A DNA stretch of 64,000 nt from Aquabacterium sp. OR-4 (GTDB taxonomy: Bacteria > Pseudomonadota > Gammaproteobacteria > Burkholderiales > Burkholderiaceae_C): contig NZ_JAOCQD020000002.1 of NCBI RefSeq assembly GCF_025290835.2, positions 2,046,001-2,110,000 on the forward strand, read 5' to 3'. This document shows positions 7,051 to 16,175 of this stretch, piece after piece. Made by a program: the position numbers and the translations under genes. Numbering within the stretch: the stretch's first letter is position 1; each line of letters starts with the position of its first letter. The notes beneath the pieces were generated by a model. The model did not search any database. It was given only the letters and a program-made list of their open reading frames with translations, and was not told where the DNA came from.

Positions 7051-10000
7051 ATGTCCGCCCCCTCTGCCGATCCCGCCCCGGCGCCGCTGCCCACCGCCTC
7101 GCAACTGCCCCCACCCTGCCGCGACGAGGTGGCCGTGGTGCAGCAGCTGCTGGCCGGCCTGCGCGCCGCCGGCGGGCTCGACTGGTCGGCCGTGGTCGAC
7201 CGCGCCGGCCCCTGGGTGCAGGCGGTGCGCGACACGCCGGCGCCGTTCTGGGCCATGGAGTCGCTGCTGCGCGAGTACCCGATCAGCAGCGCCGAGGGCC
7301 TGGCGCTGATGCGCCTGGCCGAGGCCCTGCTGCGCGTGCCCGATGCCGAGACAGCCATCGCACTGACGGCCGATCAGCTGGGTCGCGCCGATTTCAGCCA
7401 GGCGCAGGCCGAGGGCTCGCAGCACAAGCTGCTGGCGGGCATCTCCGCCAGCGCCATCGGCCTGGCCAAGCGCATGCTGCCGGGCAGCAGCGGGGCCGAG
7501 GCCCAGCCCGGCCTGCTGGACCGCCTGGGCGCGCAGACCGTGGTGGCCGCCACGGTGCGCGCCATCCAGCTGCTGGGCAAGCAGTTCGTGCTGGGCCGGC
7601 ACATCGCCGAGGCGCTGGGCGAGGCCGCGTCGCAGCGCGGCCAGCAGCCGCAGCTGACCTTCTCGTTCGACATGCTGGGCGAAGGCGCGCGCACCGATGC
7701 CGACGCGCAGCGCTACCTGGCCTCGTACGCGGCCGCCATCGCCGCCATCGGCCAGGCCACCCGCGGCGCCGGCCCGGCGCAGCGCGACGGCATCTCGATC
7801 AAGCTCTCGGCCCTGCACCCGCGTTATGAAGAGGCGCAGCTCGACCGCGTGCGCGCCGAGCTGCTGCCGCGCGTGGCGGCGCTGATCGACGACGCCGCCG
7901 CGGCCGACATCAACCTCACCATCGACGCCGAAGAGAGCGACCGGCTCGAGCTGTCGCTCACCGTGTTTGACGCGCTGGCCGCGCATGTACAGGGCCGGCA
8001 CCCGCAGTGGCGCGGCTTCGGCCTGGCGATCCAGGCCTACCAGACGCGCAGCCGCGAGATGATCGACGCGGTGGCCGCCATCGCCCGCACGCGCGGCCTG
8101 CGCTTCATGGTGCGCCTGGTCAAGGGCGCCTACTGGGACGGCGAGGTCAAGCGCGCCCAGGAGCTGGGCCTGGCCGGCTACCCGGTGTTCACGCACAAGC
8201 ACCACACCGACATCGCCTACCTGGCTTGCGCGCGCGCGCTGCTGGGCCACCGCGGGCTGATCCTGCCGCAGTTCGCCACCCACAACGCCGGCACCATCGC
8301 GGCCATCCTGCAGATGGCGGGCCAGGCGGCGGCGCAGCTGCCACCGGCTGACGAGCCGGGTTATGAGTTCCAGCGCCTGCACGGCATGGGCGAGGCGGTG
8401 TACCGCGAGCTGCTGGCGCGCCAGCCGGGCCTGCCGCTGCGCATCTATGCGCCGGTGGGCGAGCACCGCGACCTGCTGGCCTACCTGGTGCGCCGGCTGC
8501 TGGAGAACGGCGCCAACTCGTCCTTCGTGCACCAGCTGGCCGACGACGCGGTGCCGGTGGCGCAGCTGCTGCGCTCGCCGCTGCAGCCGGCCCAGCATGC
8601 CGGCCTGCCGGCACCGGCCGCGCTGTACGGCGCCAGCCGGCGCAACTCGGCCGGGCTGGACCTGGCCGTGCCCGAGCAGCGCGCACCGCTGCTGGCCGCC
8701 GTGGCGGCGCTGCGCGCTGACACTGCGACGGCGCTGCCCGCCGGCACTGCGGCTGCGCGCAGCGCCGGTGGCCTGCCCGCCGTGCCCGAGGCCACCGCCG
8801 CCCAGGCCGCCGCCGCGATGGCCACGCTGGCCGCCGCCCAAGCGGCCTGGGCCGAGTTGCCGGTGGGCCAGCGCGCCGCCGTGCTGCGCCGTGCCGCCGA
8901 TCTGCTGGAAGCCCGCGGCCCGGCCTATTGCGCGCTGCTGGCGGTGGAGGCCGGCAAGACCCTGCCCGATGCCGTGGCCGAGCTGCGCGAGGCGGTCGAT
9001 TTCTGCCGCTACTACGCCGCCCAGGCCGACGAGCGCCTGGCCGAAGTCACCCTGCCAGGCCCCACCGGCGAGCGCAACACGCTGCGCCTGCACGGCCGCG
9101 GCGTGTTCGTGTGCATCTCGCCGTGGAACTTTCCGCTGGCCATCTTTGCCGGCCAGGTGGTGGCCGCGCTGGTGGCCGGCAATGCCGTGGCCGCCAAGCC
9201 GGCCGAGCAGACGCCGGCCGTGGCCGCCGCCTTTTGCGCGCTGCTGGTCGAGGCCGGCGTGCCGGCCGAGGCCCTGGCGCTGCTGCACGGCCCCGGCGAG
9301 ACCGTGGGCGCGGCCCTGGTGGCCCACCCACTGTGCGCCGGCGTGGCCTTCACCGGCAGCACCCAGGTGGCCAAGATCATCCAGCGCACGCTGGCCGCGG
9401 GCGATGGCGCCATCGTGCCGCTGATCGCCGAGACCGGCGGCCTCAACGCCATGCTGGTCGACAGCAGCGCACTGCCCGAGCAGGTGATCGACGCCGTGGT
9501 GCGCAGCGCCTTCCACTCGGCCGGCCAGCGCTGCTCGGCGCTGCGCCTGCTGTGCGTGCACGAGGCCGTGGCCGACGGCGTGATCGCCATGCTGGCCGGC
9601 GCCATGGCCGAGCTGCGCCTGGGCGCGCCCGGCGAACTGGCCACCGATGTCGGCCCGGTGATCGACGCCGAGGCGCATGCCCACCTGTCACGCCATGTGG
9701 CGCGGCTGGAACGCGAGGCGCGGTTGATCGCCCGCAGCCCGCTGCCGGCCCGGCACGCGGCCACGCACATCGCGCCGGTGGCCTTCGAGCTGGCCGCGCT
9801 GGAAGACCTGCGCGAAGAGATCTTCGGCCCGGTGCTGCATGTGCTGCGCTGGCGCGGGCCGGTGGAGGCGCTGGTGGCGCGCATCAACGCGCTGGGCTAC
9901 GGCCTGACGCTGGGCGTGCAGACCCGCATCGACAGCCGCGCCGAGCGCATTGCCCGGCTGGCCAAGGTGGGCAACGTGTACGTCAACCGCAACATGATCG

Positions 10001-10173
10001 GCGCGGTGGTGGGCGTGCAGCCTTTCGGCGGCGAGGGCCGCTCGGGCACCGGCCCCAAGGCCGGCGGGCCGCACTACCTGCCGCGCTTTTGCGCCGAGCA
10101 GACGCTCACCGTCAACACCGCGGCGGCCGGCGGCAATGCCGCGCTGCTGGCCGGGCTGGGCGATCCGCAGTAG
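7051..10173 (+). CDS. putA: Bifunctional proline dehydrogenase / glutamate-semialdehyde dehydrogenase PutA
   Basis: A 1040-residue enzyme that oxidises proline to glutamate in two steps and passes electrons to quinone through FAD. The PRODH barrel occupies roughly residues 190-480 ('KLSALHPRYEEAQ', 'RFMVRLVKGAYWDGE', 'ATHNA', 'EFQRLHGMG', 'IYAPVGEHRDLL'). The aldehyde dehydrogenase domain covers about 560-1020, with 'SPWNFPLAIFAGQ', general base Glu in 'AETGGLN' and the nucleophile Cys828 in 'SAGQRCSALR'. It lacks the N-terminal ribbon-helix-helix repressor domain and the extra C-terminal domain, so it is a minimal type A PutA that should not self-regulate transcription. The ATG at 7051 is preceded by a GAAAGG ribosome site. 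No Lrp-type regulator lies next to it. Confidence 0.96.
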   Translation: MSAPSADPAPAPLPTASQLPPPCRDEVAVVQQLLAGLRAAGGLDWSAVVDRAGPWVQAVRDTPAPFWAMESLLREYPISSAEGLALMRLAEALLRVPDAETAIALTADQLGRADFSQAQAEGSQHKLLAGISASAIGLAKRMLPGSSGAEAQPGLLDRLGAQTVVAATVRAIQLLGKQFVLGRHIAEALGEAASQRGQQPQLTFSFDMLGEGARTDADAQRYLASYAAAIAAIGQATRGAGPAQRDGISIKLSALHPRYEEAQLDRVRAELLPRVAALIDDAAAADINLTIDAEESDRLELSLTVFDALAAHVQGRHPQWRGFGLAIQAYQTRSREMIDAVAAIARTRGLRFMVRLVKGAYWDGEVKRAQELGLAGYPVFTHKHHTDIAYLACARALLGHRGLILPQFATHNAGTIAAILQMAGQAAAQLPPADEPGYEFQRLHGMGEAVYRELLARQPGLPLRIYAPVGEHRDLLAYLVRRLLENGANSSFVHQLADDAVPVAQLLRSPLQPAQHAGLPAPAALYGASRRNSAGLDLAVPEQRAPLLAAVAALRADTATALPAGTAAARSAGGLPAVPEATAAQAAAAMATLAAAQAAWAELPVGQRAAVLRRAADLLEARGPAYCALLAVEAGKTLPDAVAELREAVDFCRYYAAQADERLAEVTLPGPTGERNTLRLHGRGVFVCISPWNFPLAIFAGQVVAALVAGNAVAAKPAEQTPAVAAAFCALLVEAGVPAEALALLHGPGETVGAALVAHPLCAGVAFTGSTQVAKIIQRTLAAGDGAIVPLIAETGGLNAMLVDSSALPEQVIDAVVRSAFHSAGQRCSALRLLCVHEAVADGVIAMLAGAMAELRLGAPGELATDVGPVIDAEAHAHLSRHVARLEREARLIARSPLPARHAATHIAPVAFELAALEDLREEIFGPVLHVLRWRGPVEALVARINALGYGLTLGVQTRIDSRAERIARLAKVGNVYVNRNMIGAVVGVQPFGGEGRSGTGPKAGGPHYLPRFCAEQTLTVNTAAAGGNAALLAGLGDPQ

Positions 10174-10333
10174 GGCCCTGCCGGCACGACCGCAAGGCCT
10201 GTCCGGGCCGGCAGCGAGAAGCGCGCCACGACATCGCCGCTTTGATGGCGGCGCCACGGCGGCCCCGTGGGCAGGCCAGGCCCGCTGCGCGATACTGCCC
10301 CGCGCCCTTTAGCGCACCAAGGTTCGTTGCCGC

Positions 10334-13201
10334 ATGTCGTCCAGCTCCAGCTCCCGTTCGCACCGCTCGTCCCGCCCGGGCGGCAGCCCGAAGAAGCCCT
10401 TGTTGGGCAAGACCGCCAAGATCGTGCTGGCGCTCGGCGTGGGTGCCGCGGTGGTGGCCGCTGCGGTGGTGATGGTGCCGCGCCTGCTGGCCACCGAGGC
10501 CTCGCAGCTGGCCCGGGCCCGCGAGCTGATCGGCGAGAAGTCGCCCGAGTCGGCCAAGGTGCAGCTCAAGGCCATGCTGCAGGAGCACCCGTCATCGGCC
10601 GAGGGCCGCTTCCTGCTGGGCCAGCTGCTGCTGCAGACCGGCGACCCCGCCGGCGCCGAGGCCGAGCTGCGCCGCGCCCTCGAGGCCGGCCACCCCGACA
10701 CCGCCGTGCTGCCGGTGCTGGCCCAGGCCATGCTGGCCCAGGGCAAGGGCAAACTGCTGGTGCTGCAGTTCGGCAAGAACGAGCTGGCCGAGGCCCAGGC
10801 CGATGCCGAGCTCAAGACCGCCATCGCCCAGGCCGAGGCCAGCGAGGGCGACCTGGGCGCCGCCGAGGAGGCGCTGGCCCAGGCCCTGCGCCGCGCCCCC
10901 GAGCTGCCCGCCGCGCGCCTGATGCAGGCCCGCCTGGCCGCCGCCCGTGGTGACCTGCCCGGCGCGCTCAAGCAGGCCCAGGCGCTCACCGCGGCCCAGG
11001 CCGGCAACGCCCCGGCCTGGGTGCTGCAGGGTGATCTGCTGCTGCAGCAGGCCGGTGCCGCGGGCGATGCGGCGCCGGCCCTGGCCGCCTACCGCAAGGC
11101 GCTCGAGCTCGACGGCAAGCTGATCGGCACCCACCTGGCCGTGATCAACGCGCTGCTGGCCCGGCGCGACCTCGCCGGCGCCACCCAGCAATGGGCCGCG
11201 CTCGACAAGGTGGCGCACAACCAGCCGCAAACCCTGTTCTACGAGGCCGTGCTGGCCGACAGCCGCGGCGAGCACAAGCGCGTGCGCGAGATCACCCAGC
11301 AGCTGCTGCGCGGCGCGCCCGAGAACCCGCGCGTGCTGCTGCTGGCCGGCCAGGCCGAGCTGAAGCTGGGCGCCACCGCCCAGGCCGAGGCGCTGCTGGG
11401 CAAGGCGGTGCAGCTGTACCCCCGATCGCCCGCGCCGCGCCGCCTGCTGGCCACCGCCCTGCTGCGCAGCGGCCAGGCCGACAAGGCCCTGCTCACCCTC
11501 AAGCCGCTGGTCGAGGCCAACCCGCCCGACGCCGAAGCCCTGGCGCTGAGCGCCCAGGCCCATCTGATGAAGGGCGACAGCAAGGCCGCCGAGTCCGAGT
11601 TCGCCCGCGCCGGCAAGCTGCGCCCCGACGACACCCGGCTGCAGACCGCGCTGGCCGTGACCCAGCTGTCCAAGGGCCAGGACAACGCCGGTTTTGCCGC
11701 GCTGGAAGACATTGCCGCCAAGGACAAGGGCACCTCGGCCGACCTCACGCTGATCAGCGCGCGCATGCGCCGCAACGACGTGGCCGGTGCGTTGAAGGCG
11801 GTGGACGCCCTGGCCGTCAAGATGCCCAAGGAACCGCTGCCCGAGCAGCTGCGCGGCCGCATCGCGCTGCAGGCCAAAGACCTGCCCGGCGCGCGCAAGC
11901 ACTTCGAGGCCGCGCTGGCCAAGCAGGCCGACTACCTGCCGGCCGTGTCGGGCCTGGCCATGCTCGACCTCAGCGAGAAGAAGCCCGATGCCGCCCGCGC
12001 GCGCTTCACCCAGGTGCTCGAGCGCAACCCCAAGCATGTGGGCGCGATGCTGGCGATGGCCGAGATCAACCAGCGCGGCGGCGGCAAGCCCGACGACACG
12101 CTGAAGTGGCTGGACGACGCCGTGAAGGCCGACCCCGGCGATGTGCGCGCCCGCGTGCTGCTGATCGAGCACCACCTGGGCCAGCGCGACACGCCGCGCG
12201 CGCTCTCAGCCGCCCAGGCCGCGGCCAGCGCCGTGCCCGACAACCCCGAGCTGCTCGACCGCCTGGGCCGCGTGCAGCTGCTGGCGCGCGACGGGCAGCA
12301 GGCGGTGGCCAGCTTCGGCAAGCTGGCGCAGCTGATGCCGCAGTCGCCGATGCCGCAGCTGCGCCTGGCCGATGCCCACACCGCGGCCAGGAACCCCGCC
12401 GCCGCCGCCGCCGCGGTGCGCCGCGCGCAAGAGATCGCGCCCGACGCACCGCAGGTGCTGCAGGCGGCCATGCAGCTGGCGCTCAGCGAAGGCAAGACCG
12501 AGCAGGCGCTGAGCCTGGCGCGCAAGCTGCAAGCCCAGCGCCCCGACGACGCGGCCGGCTTCATCGCCGAGGGCGACGCCGCGCTGCGCGCCAGGCAGTC
12601 CGACAACGCCATCGCCGCCTACCGCAAGGCCCTGGCCAAGAAGGCCCCGGGCGAGGCCGCCCAGCGCCTGTACATGGCCTACACCGCCGCCGGCAAGAAG
12701 GCCGAGGCCGACAAGCTGGCCACCGAGTGGCGCCAGAGCCACCCCGACGACCTGGGCTTCGTGCTGCACCTGGGCGACATGGCCATGGCCGGCAAGGACC
12801 TGGCCCGCGCCGAGCAGCTGTACCGCACGGTGGTGGACAAGCTGCCCAGCCAGGCGGTGGCCTTGAACAACCTGGCCTATGTGCTGGCAGCGCAAAAGAA
12901 GGCCGGTGGCGTGGCCATGGCCGAGCGCGCGCTGAAGCTGGCGCCCGAGGCGCCGGCCATGCTCGACACCCTGGCCTTTGCGCTGGCCGCCGAAGGCCAG
13001 CTGCCCAAGGCGCTGGAAACGCAGGCCAGGGCCGTGAGCCTGGCCCCCGACACGCCCAACTTCCGCCTGCAGCTGGCGCGCCTGCTGCTGCAAAAGGGCG
13101 ACAAGCCGGCCGCCCGGCTCGAGCTCGACAAGCTGGCCAAGCTGGGCGCCGCCTTCCCGCGCCAGGCCGAGGTGGCCGAGCTGCTCAAGCAGGCCGGCTG
13201 A
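10334..13201 (+). CDS. PrsT-like TPR-repeat protein of the PEP-CTERM/exosortase type
   Basis: A 955-residue protein with one N-terminal membrane helix (about residues 33-52) after a Ser/Arg-rich cytoplasmic tail, then about 20 tetratricopeptide repeats to the end ('AEGRFLLGQLLLQTGDPAGA', 'ALNNLAYVLAAQKKAGG'). Length and architecture match the PrsT family (PEP-CTERM system TPR-repeat lipoprotein), linked to exopolysaccharide and exosortase loci. It has no lipobox cysteine, so here it would be an inner-membrane-anchored periplasmic scaffold rather than a lipoprotein. Two intact PEP-CTERM substrates lie elsewhere in the window, but no exosortase gene does. It converges on the serine hydrolase gene across a strong hairpin. 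Confidence 0.82.
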   Translation: MSSSSSSRSHRSSRPGGSPKKPLLGKTAKIVLALGVGAAVVAAAVVMVPRLLATEASQLARARELIGEKSPESAKVQLKAMLQEHPSSAEGRFLLGQLLLQTGDPAGAEAELRRALEAGHPDTAVLPVLAQAMLAQGKGKLLVLQFGKNELAEAQADAELKTAIAQAEASEGDLGAAEEALAQALRRAPELPAARLMQARLAAARGDLPGALKQAQALTAAQAGNAPAWVLQGDLLLQQAGAAGDAAPALAAYRKALELDGKLIGTHLAVINALLARRDLAGATQQWAALDKVAHNQPQTLFYEAVLADSRGEHKRVREITQQLLRGAPENPRVLLLAGQAELKLGATAQAEALLGKAVQLYPRSPAPRRLLATALLRSGQADKALLTLKPLVEANPPDAEALALSAQAHLMKGDSKAAESEFARAGKLRPDDTRLQTALAVTQLSKGQDNAGFAALEDIAAKDKGTSADLTLISARMRRNDVAGALKAVDALAVKMPKEPLPEQLRGRIALQAKDLPGARKHFEAALAKQADYLPAVSGLAMLDLSEKKPDAARARFTQVLERNPKHVGAMLAMAEINQRGGGKPDDTLKWLDDAVKADPGDVRARVLLIEHHLGQRDTPRALSAAQAAASAVPDNPELLDRLGRVQLLARDGQQAVASFGKLAQLMPQSPMPQLRLADAHTAARNPAAAAAAVRRAQEIAPDAPQVLQAAMQLALSEGKTEQALSLARKLQAQRPDDAAGFIAEGDAALRARQSDNAIAAYRKALAKKAPGEAAQRLYMAYTAAGKKAEADKLATEWRQSHPDDLGFVLHLGDMAMAGKDLARAEQLYRTVVDKLPSQAVALNNLAYVLAAQKKAGGVAMAERALKLAPEAPAMLDTLAFALAAEGQLPKALETQARAVSLAPDTPNFRLQLARLLLQKGDKPAARLELDKLAKLGAAFPRQAEVAELLKQAG

Positions 13202-13216
13202 GCGGCAGGTTCCACT

Positions 13217-13249
13217 GCGGCGGCCCCGGCGGCCCCGGCGGGCCGCCGC
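13217..13249. terminator. Hairpin between convergent genes
   Basis: A perfect 10-bp stem (GCGGCGGCCC at 13217-13226, GGGCCGCCGC at 13240-13249) fills the 54-nt gap between two convergent stops. Only a weak T-tract (gtgttt) follows on the plus strand. It is probably a bidirectional terminator; factor-independent function is uncertain. Confidence 0.5.
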
Positions 13250-13255
13250 CGTGTT

Positions 13256-14479
13256 TCAGCCCAGGGCCTCGTACACCCGCTGCCGGTACAAGAACCAGAA
13301 CGGGTTCCAGAAGCCCATCATGCGCTGGGTCATCAGCACGCCGAGCAGTCGCCGGCCCGGGTGGATGAACCAGTGCGTGCCGGCCAGCCCGCCCCATTGC
13401 AGCTCGCCCACCGCCGCCGCCGGCACCAGCGGCGAGGCCGTGCGGCTGACCGCCCCGGCCAGGCCGAAGCCCAGTGCGGCGATGGCGCCCTGGTTGGCAA
13501 AGCGCACGCAGCGCCCGGGCGGCAGCTGGTCGGTGTACAGCGCGGCCAGCGTGGCCGGCCGCAGCAGCGCCGCCGGGTGGGCCGGCAGCAGGGCCTGCAG
13601 CAGCGCCAGCATGTCGGCCTGGGTGCTGAACAGGCCGCCGGCGCCCGATTGCCGCGCCACCGGCTGCAGGTAGGCCTGGGGCCAGGGCGTGTCGTGCAGG
13701 CGGCGCAGGCCGCTGGCCAGCACATGGGCCGGATCGCCGGCATACAGCGCGGCCAGGCGTGGCACCTGCTCGGGCCGCAGCACAAAGCCGGTGTCGCGCA
13801 GGCCCAGCGGGCCGAACAGGCGCTGCTGCAGCAGGTCGCCGAAGGCCTGGCCGCACAGCCGCTCGGCCAGCCGGGCCAGCACGTCGCAGCCCAGCGCATA
13901 GTCCCAGCCCTCGCCGGGCTGGAACTGCAGCGGCAGGCCGGCCAGCAGCGGCATCAGCTCGGCCAGCGAGGTGTGCGGGCTGCGCGCGCCGCTGGCGTGA
14001 TAGGCCTCGTGCAGCGGCGTGCCGGGCGCAAACACGCCATGGCTGAAGCCGGCCTGGTGCGTGAGCAGGTGGCGGATGGTGACCGGCCGGGCCAGCGCCT
14101 CGGTGTCGTCCAGCCGGGTGGCACCGGGCCGCAACACGCGCAGCGCGCCCAGCTCGGGGAGGTACTCTGCCACCGGATCGTCCAGACCGAAGCGGCCCTC
14201 GTCGTGCAGCATCAGCACCAGCACCGAGGTGAACAGCTTGGTGTTGGAGAAGGCGCGGTGGATGCTGTCGCTGCGCAGCGGCGTGCCGGCCTCGCGGTCG
14301 GCCAGGCCGGCGCAGAAGCTGTCGATCAATACGCCGTCGCGCATCAGCGCGGCGCTCACGCCGGCCAGGCGCTCGAGCCGGATCTCGGCGCGCAGCACCG
14401 CATGCGCGGCCTCGAACTGCGGGTTCGGCACCGGGTTCACGGCAGCGCCCGCCCCGCGGCCGCCGGCCGGGTGGCTCAT
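13256..14479 (-). CDS. Serine hydrolase, beta-lactamase (S12) family
   Basis: A 407-residue protein of the penicillin-binding/esterase EstB group. The Ser-x-x-Lys motif is SNTK (residues 78-81) and the catalytic tyrosine lies in 'GWDYALG' (Tyr194). The third motif is less clear, perhaps 'GGLAGTHWF' in place of the usual H/K-T-G. There is no convincing signal peptide, so it is probably a cytoplasmic esterase or lactonase rather than a beta-lactamase. Its ATG overlaps the stop of the NUDIX-MBL gene (ATGA), making it the last gene of an operon with that protein and alpha-methylacyl-CoA racemase, a context of CoA or fatty-acid metabolism. Confidence 0.85.
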   Translation of the reverse strand: MSHPAGGRGAGAAVNPVPNPQFEAAHAVLRAEIRLERLAGVSAALMRDGVLIDSFCAGLADREAGTPLRSDSIHRAFSNTKLFTSVLVLMLHDEGRFGLDDPVAEYLPELGALRVLRPGATRLDDTEALARPVTIRHLLTHQAGFSHGVFAPGTPLHEAYHASGARSPHTSLAELMPLLAGLPLQFQPGEGWDYALGCDVLARLAERLCGQAFGDLLQQRLFGPLGLRDTGFVLRPEQVPRLAALYAGDPAHVLASGLRRLHDTPWPQAYLQPVARQSGAGGLFSTQADMLALLQALLPAHPAALLRPATLAALYTDQLPPGRCVRFANQGAIAALGFGLAGAVSRTASPLVPAAAVGELQWGGLAGTHWFIHPGRRLLGVLMTQRMMGFWNPFWFLYRQRVYEALG

Positions 14480-16170
14480 GCCGGTGGCTGCGCCAGCGCC
14501 CAGCTGCCGCCGCTGTCGCCCGCCGCACGGCCGTCGCCGCGCAGCTTGAGCAGGTGCGCGCGCAGCGAGCGCAGCGCCACGGTGTGCAGCGCGGCAGGCG
14601 TGTCGGCGTACACCGTGGCCAGCAGCGCGGCCTCGGGCTGCGCCGTGGCCGCCAGCGCGGCCAGCACCTTGGCCTCGCGGCCCAGGCGGTGGGCGATGGT
14701 CTTGCGGATCACCGCATGCGGCTGCTCGATCAGGAAGCCATGGCCCGGTGCCAGCCACTCGAGGTCTTCGTCGAGCAGTTGCTCCAGCGAGCGCAGGTAC
14801 ACCGCCATGTCGCCATCGGGCGGGTTGATGACCACGGTGCTGCCCTGCATCAGGTGGTCGCCGGTGAACAGCAGCTTCTCCTCCTCGAGCAGGTAGCACA
14901 GGTGGTTGCTGGCATGGCCGGGGGTGTGCACCACGCGCAGCGTGACGCCCTCACCCAGGCGCAGCGTCTCGCCGCCGTGCAGCGTGTGGGTGGGCTTGAA
15001 GCCGGTGTCCTGCCACTCGGGGTGGCGCGCCACCAGGCCGTAGGTGGGCGCGCCGGTGGCCGCGTGGATGGCGGCGGCGCCGGGTGAATGATCCTTGTGG
15101 GTGTGGGTGATCAGGATGCGGGTGATGCGCCCGGGCGCGGCGTCGAGCAGCGCGCGCACATGGGCGGCGTCATCGGGGCCGGGATCGAGCAGGGCCCAGT
15201 CGTCGCTGCCGGGCGCGCCGATGAAGTAGGCATTGGTGCCCGGCCCGGTCATCAGGCTGCCGTTGGGCGCCACCACGCGCAGCACGCGCGGGCTCAGCCA
15301 CAGCGGCTCGCCGGGGATCAGCTCCACCAGGCCGGTGCCGCGGCCGGCGGGGTCGACCCGGCCCAGCTCGGCAAAGGGCCAGTCACCCGGGTTGACCGGC
15401 TTGCGGCCCTGGGCGGCACGGCCGATGCGCGGGCGGATGCTGGGCACCTGGGCCTGCGCCCGCGCCCAGGCCACGGCCTCGGCGGCACTGGCAAAGCCGG
15501 CCAGGTGCTTGAGCGTGATCTCGGTGACGTTGAGCAGCTTGAAGCCGCGTGACAGCGCCTCTTGCGGCGTCAGCCACATCAGCTCGGCGGTTTCGGTGGC
15601 ATCGGCCACCGCGGTCTGGCCGGCCGGCGCCTCGGTGATGAAAAAGCGCGTGTCAAAGATCTTGGGCATGCCCCTGGGCGTGATCCAGTGGCTGTAGTAG
15701 GCCAGGCGCTCGGTGGCCAGCTGCACGCCAAAGCGCTGGCACACGGCCTCCATGCCGATCTGGTTGGCGTGCAGCGCGCGGCGCAGGGCCACCAGCTCGT
15801 CGGCGTCGAGCCGCTGCAGATCGACCAGCTGGCCGGCGTCGTCGCTGGCCAGCAGCAGGCCGGCTTCCTCGAAGCACTCGCGCACCGCCGCCACCCAGTA
15901 GTGCAGGCCGTCGGCCGGCAGGCCCATGCGGGCGCTGGCGGTGGCGTCGTCCACGCCGCGGCAGCGCGCATAGTGGCCGCGGTCGCTGGCGTCGAGCAGG
16001 CCGCCGGGAAACACGGCGGCGCCGCTGTTCTGGTCGCCCGGGCGCTCGGCGCGCCTGAGCATCAGCACCTGCAGGCCGGCCTGGGCATGGTTGCGCAGCA
16101 CGATCAGCGAGGCGGCGGCGCGCGCCGCGGGTTCGTCGGCAGGAATGGGCAGATCAGGAAGGGTGGCCAT
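14476..16170 (-). CDS. NUDIX hydrolase - metallo-beta-lactamase fold fusion protein
   Basis: A 564-residue two-domain hydrolase. The N-terminal NUDIX domain (about 20-220) has the box core 'VRECFEEAGLLL' (residues 96-107) and lacks a signal peptide. The C-terminal metallo-beta-lactamase domain (about 285-540) carries the zinc motif 'THTHKDH' (His356-x-His358-x-Asp360-His361), then 'VHTPGHASNHLCY' and 'FTGDHLMQG', like the LACTB2/glyoxalase II-type hydrolases. In this order the fusion is recurrent in Burkholderiales; it may hydrolyse CoA thioesters or nucleotide-linked metabolites. The start at 16170 has GGAG about 10 nt upstream; an ATG at 16179 overlaps the upstream stop and is an alternative. 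Both domains look intact. Confidence 0.88.
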   Translation of the reverse strand: MATLPDLPIPADEPAARAAASLIVLRNHAQAGLQVLMLRRAERPGDQNSGAAVFPGGLLDASDRGHYARCRGVDDATASARMGLPADGLHYWVAAVRECFEEAGLLLASDDAGQLVDLQRLDADELVALRRALHANQIGMEAVCQRFGVQLATERLAYYSHWITPRGMPKIFDTRFFITEAPAGQTAVADATETAELMWLTPQEALSRGFKLLNVTEITLKHLAGFASAAEAVAWARAQAQVPSIRPRIGRAAQGRKPVNPGDWPFAELGRVDPAGRGTGLVELIPGEPLWLSPRVLRVVAPNGSLMTGPGTNAYFIGAPGSDDWALLDPGPDDAAHVRALLDAAPGRITRILITHTHKDHSPGAAAIHAATGAPTYGLVARHPEWQDTGFKPTHTLHGGETLRLGEGVTLRVVHTPGHASNHLCYLLEEEKLLFTGDHLMQGSTVVINPPDGDMAVYLRSLEQLLDEDLEWLAPGHGFLIEQPHAVIRKTIAHRLGREAKVLAALAATAQPEAALLATVYADTPAALHTVALRSLRAHLLKLRGDGRAAGDSGGSWALAQPPA

Positions 16171-16175
16171 GCGCC

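Noticed and set aside
13256..14479. Beta-lactamase resistance determinant
   Set aside because: No signal peptide, atypical third motif and an operon with acyl-CoA enzymes point to an esterase.
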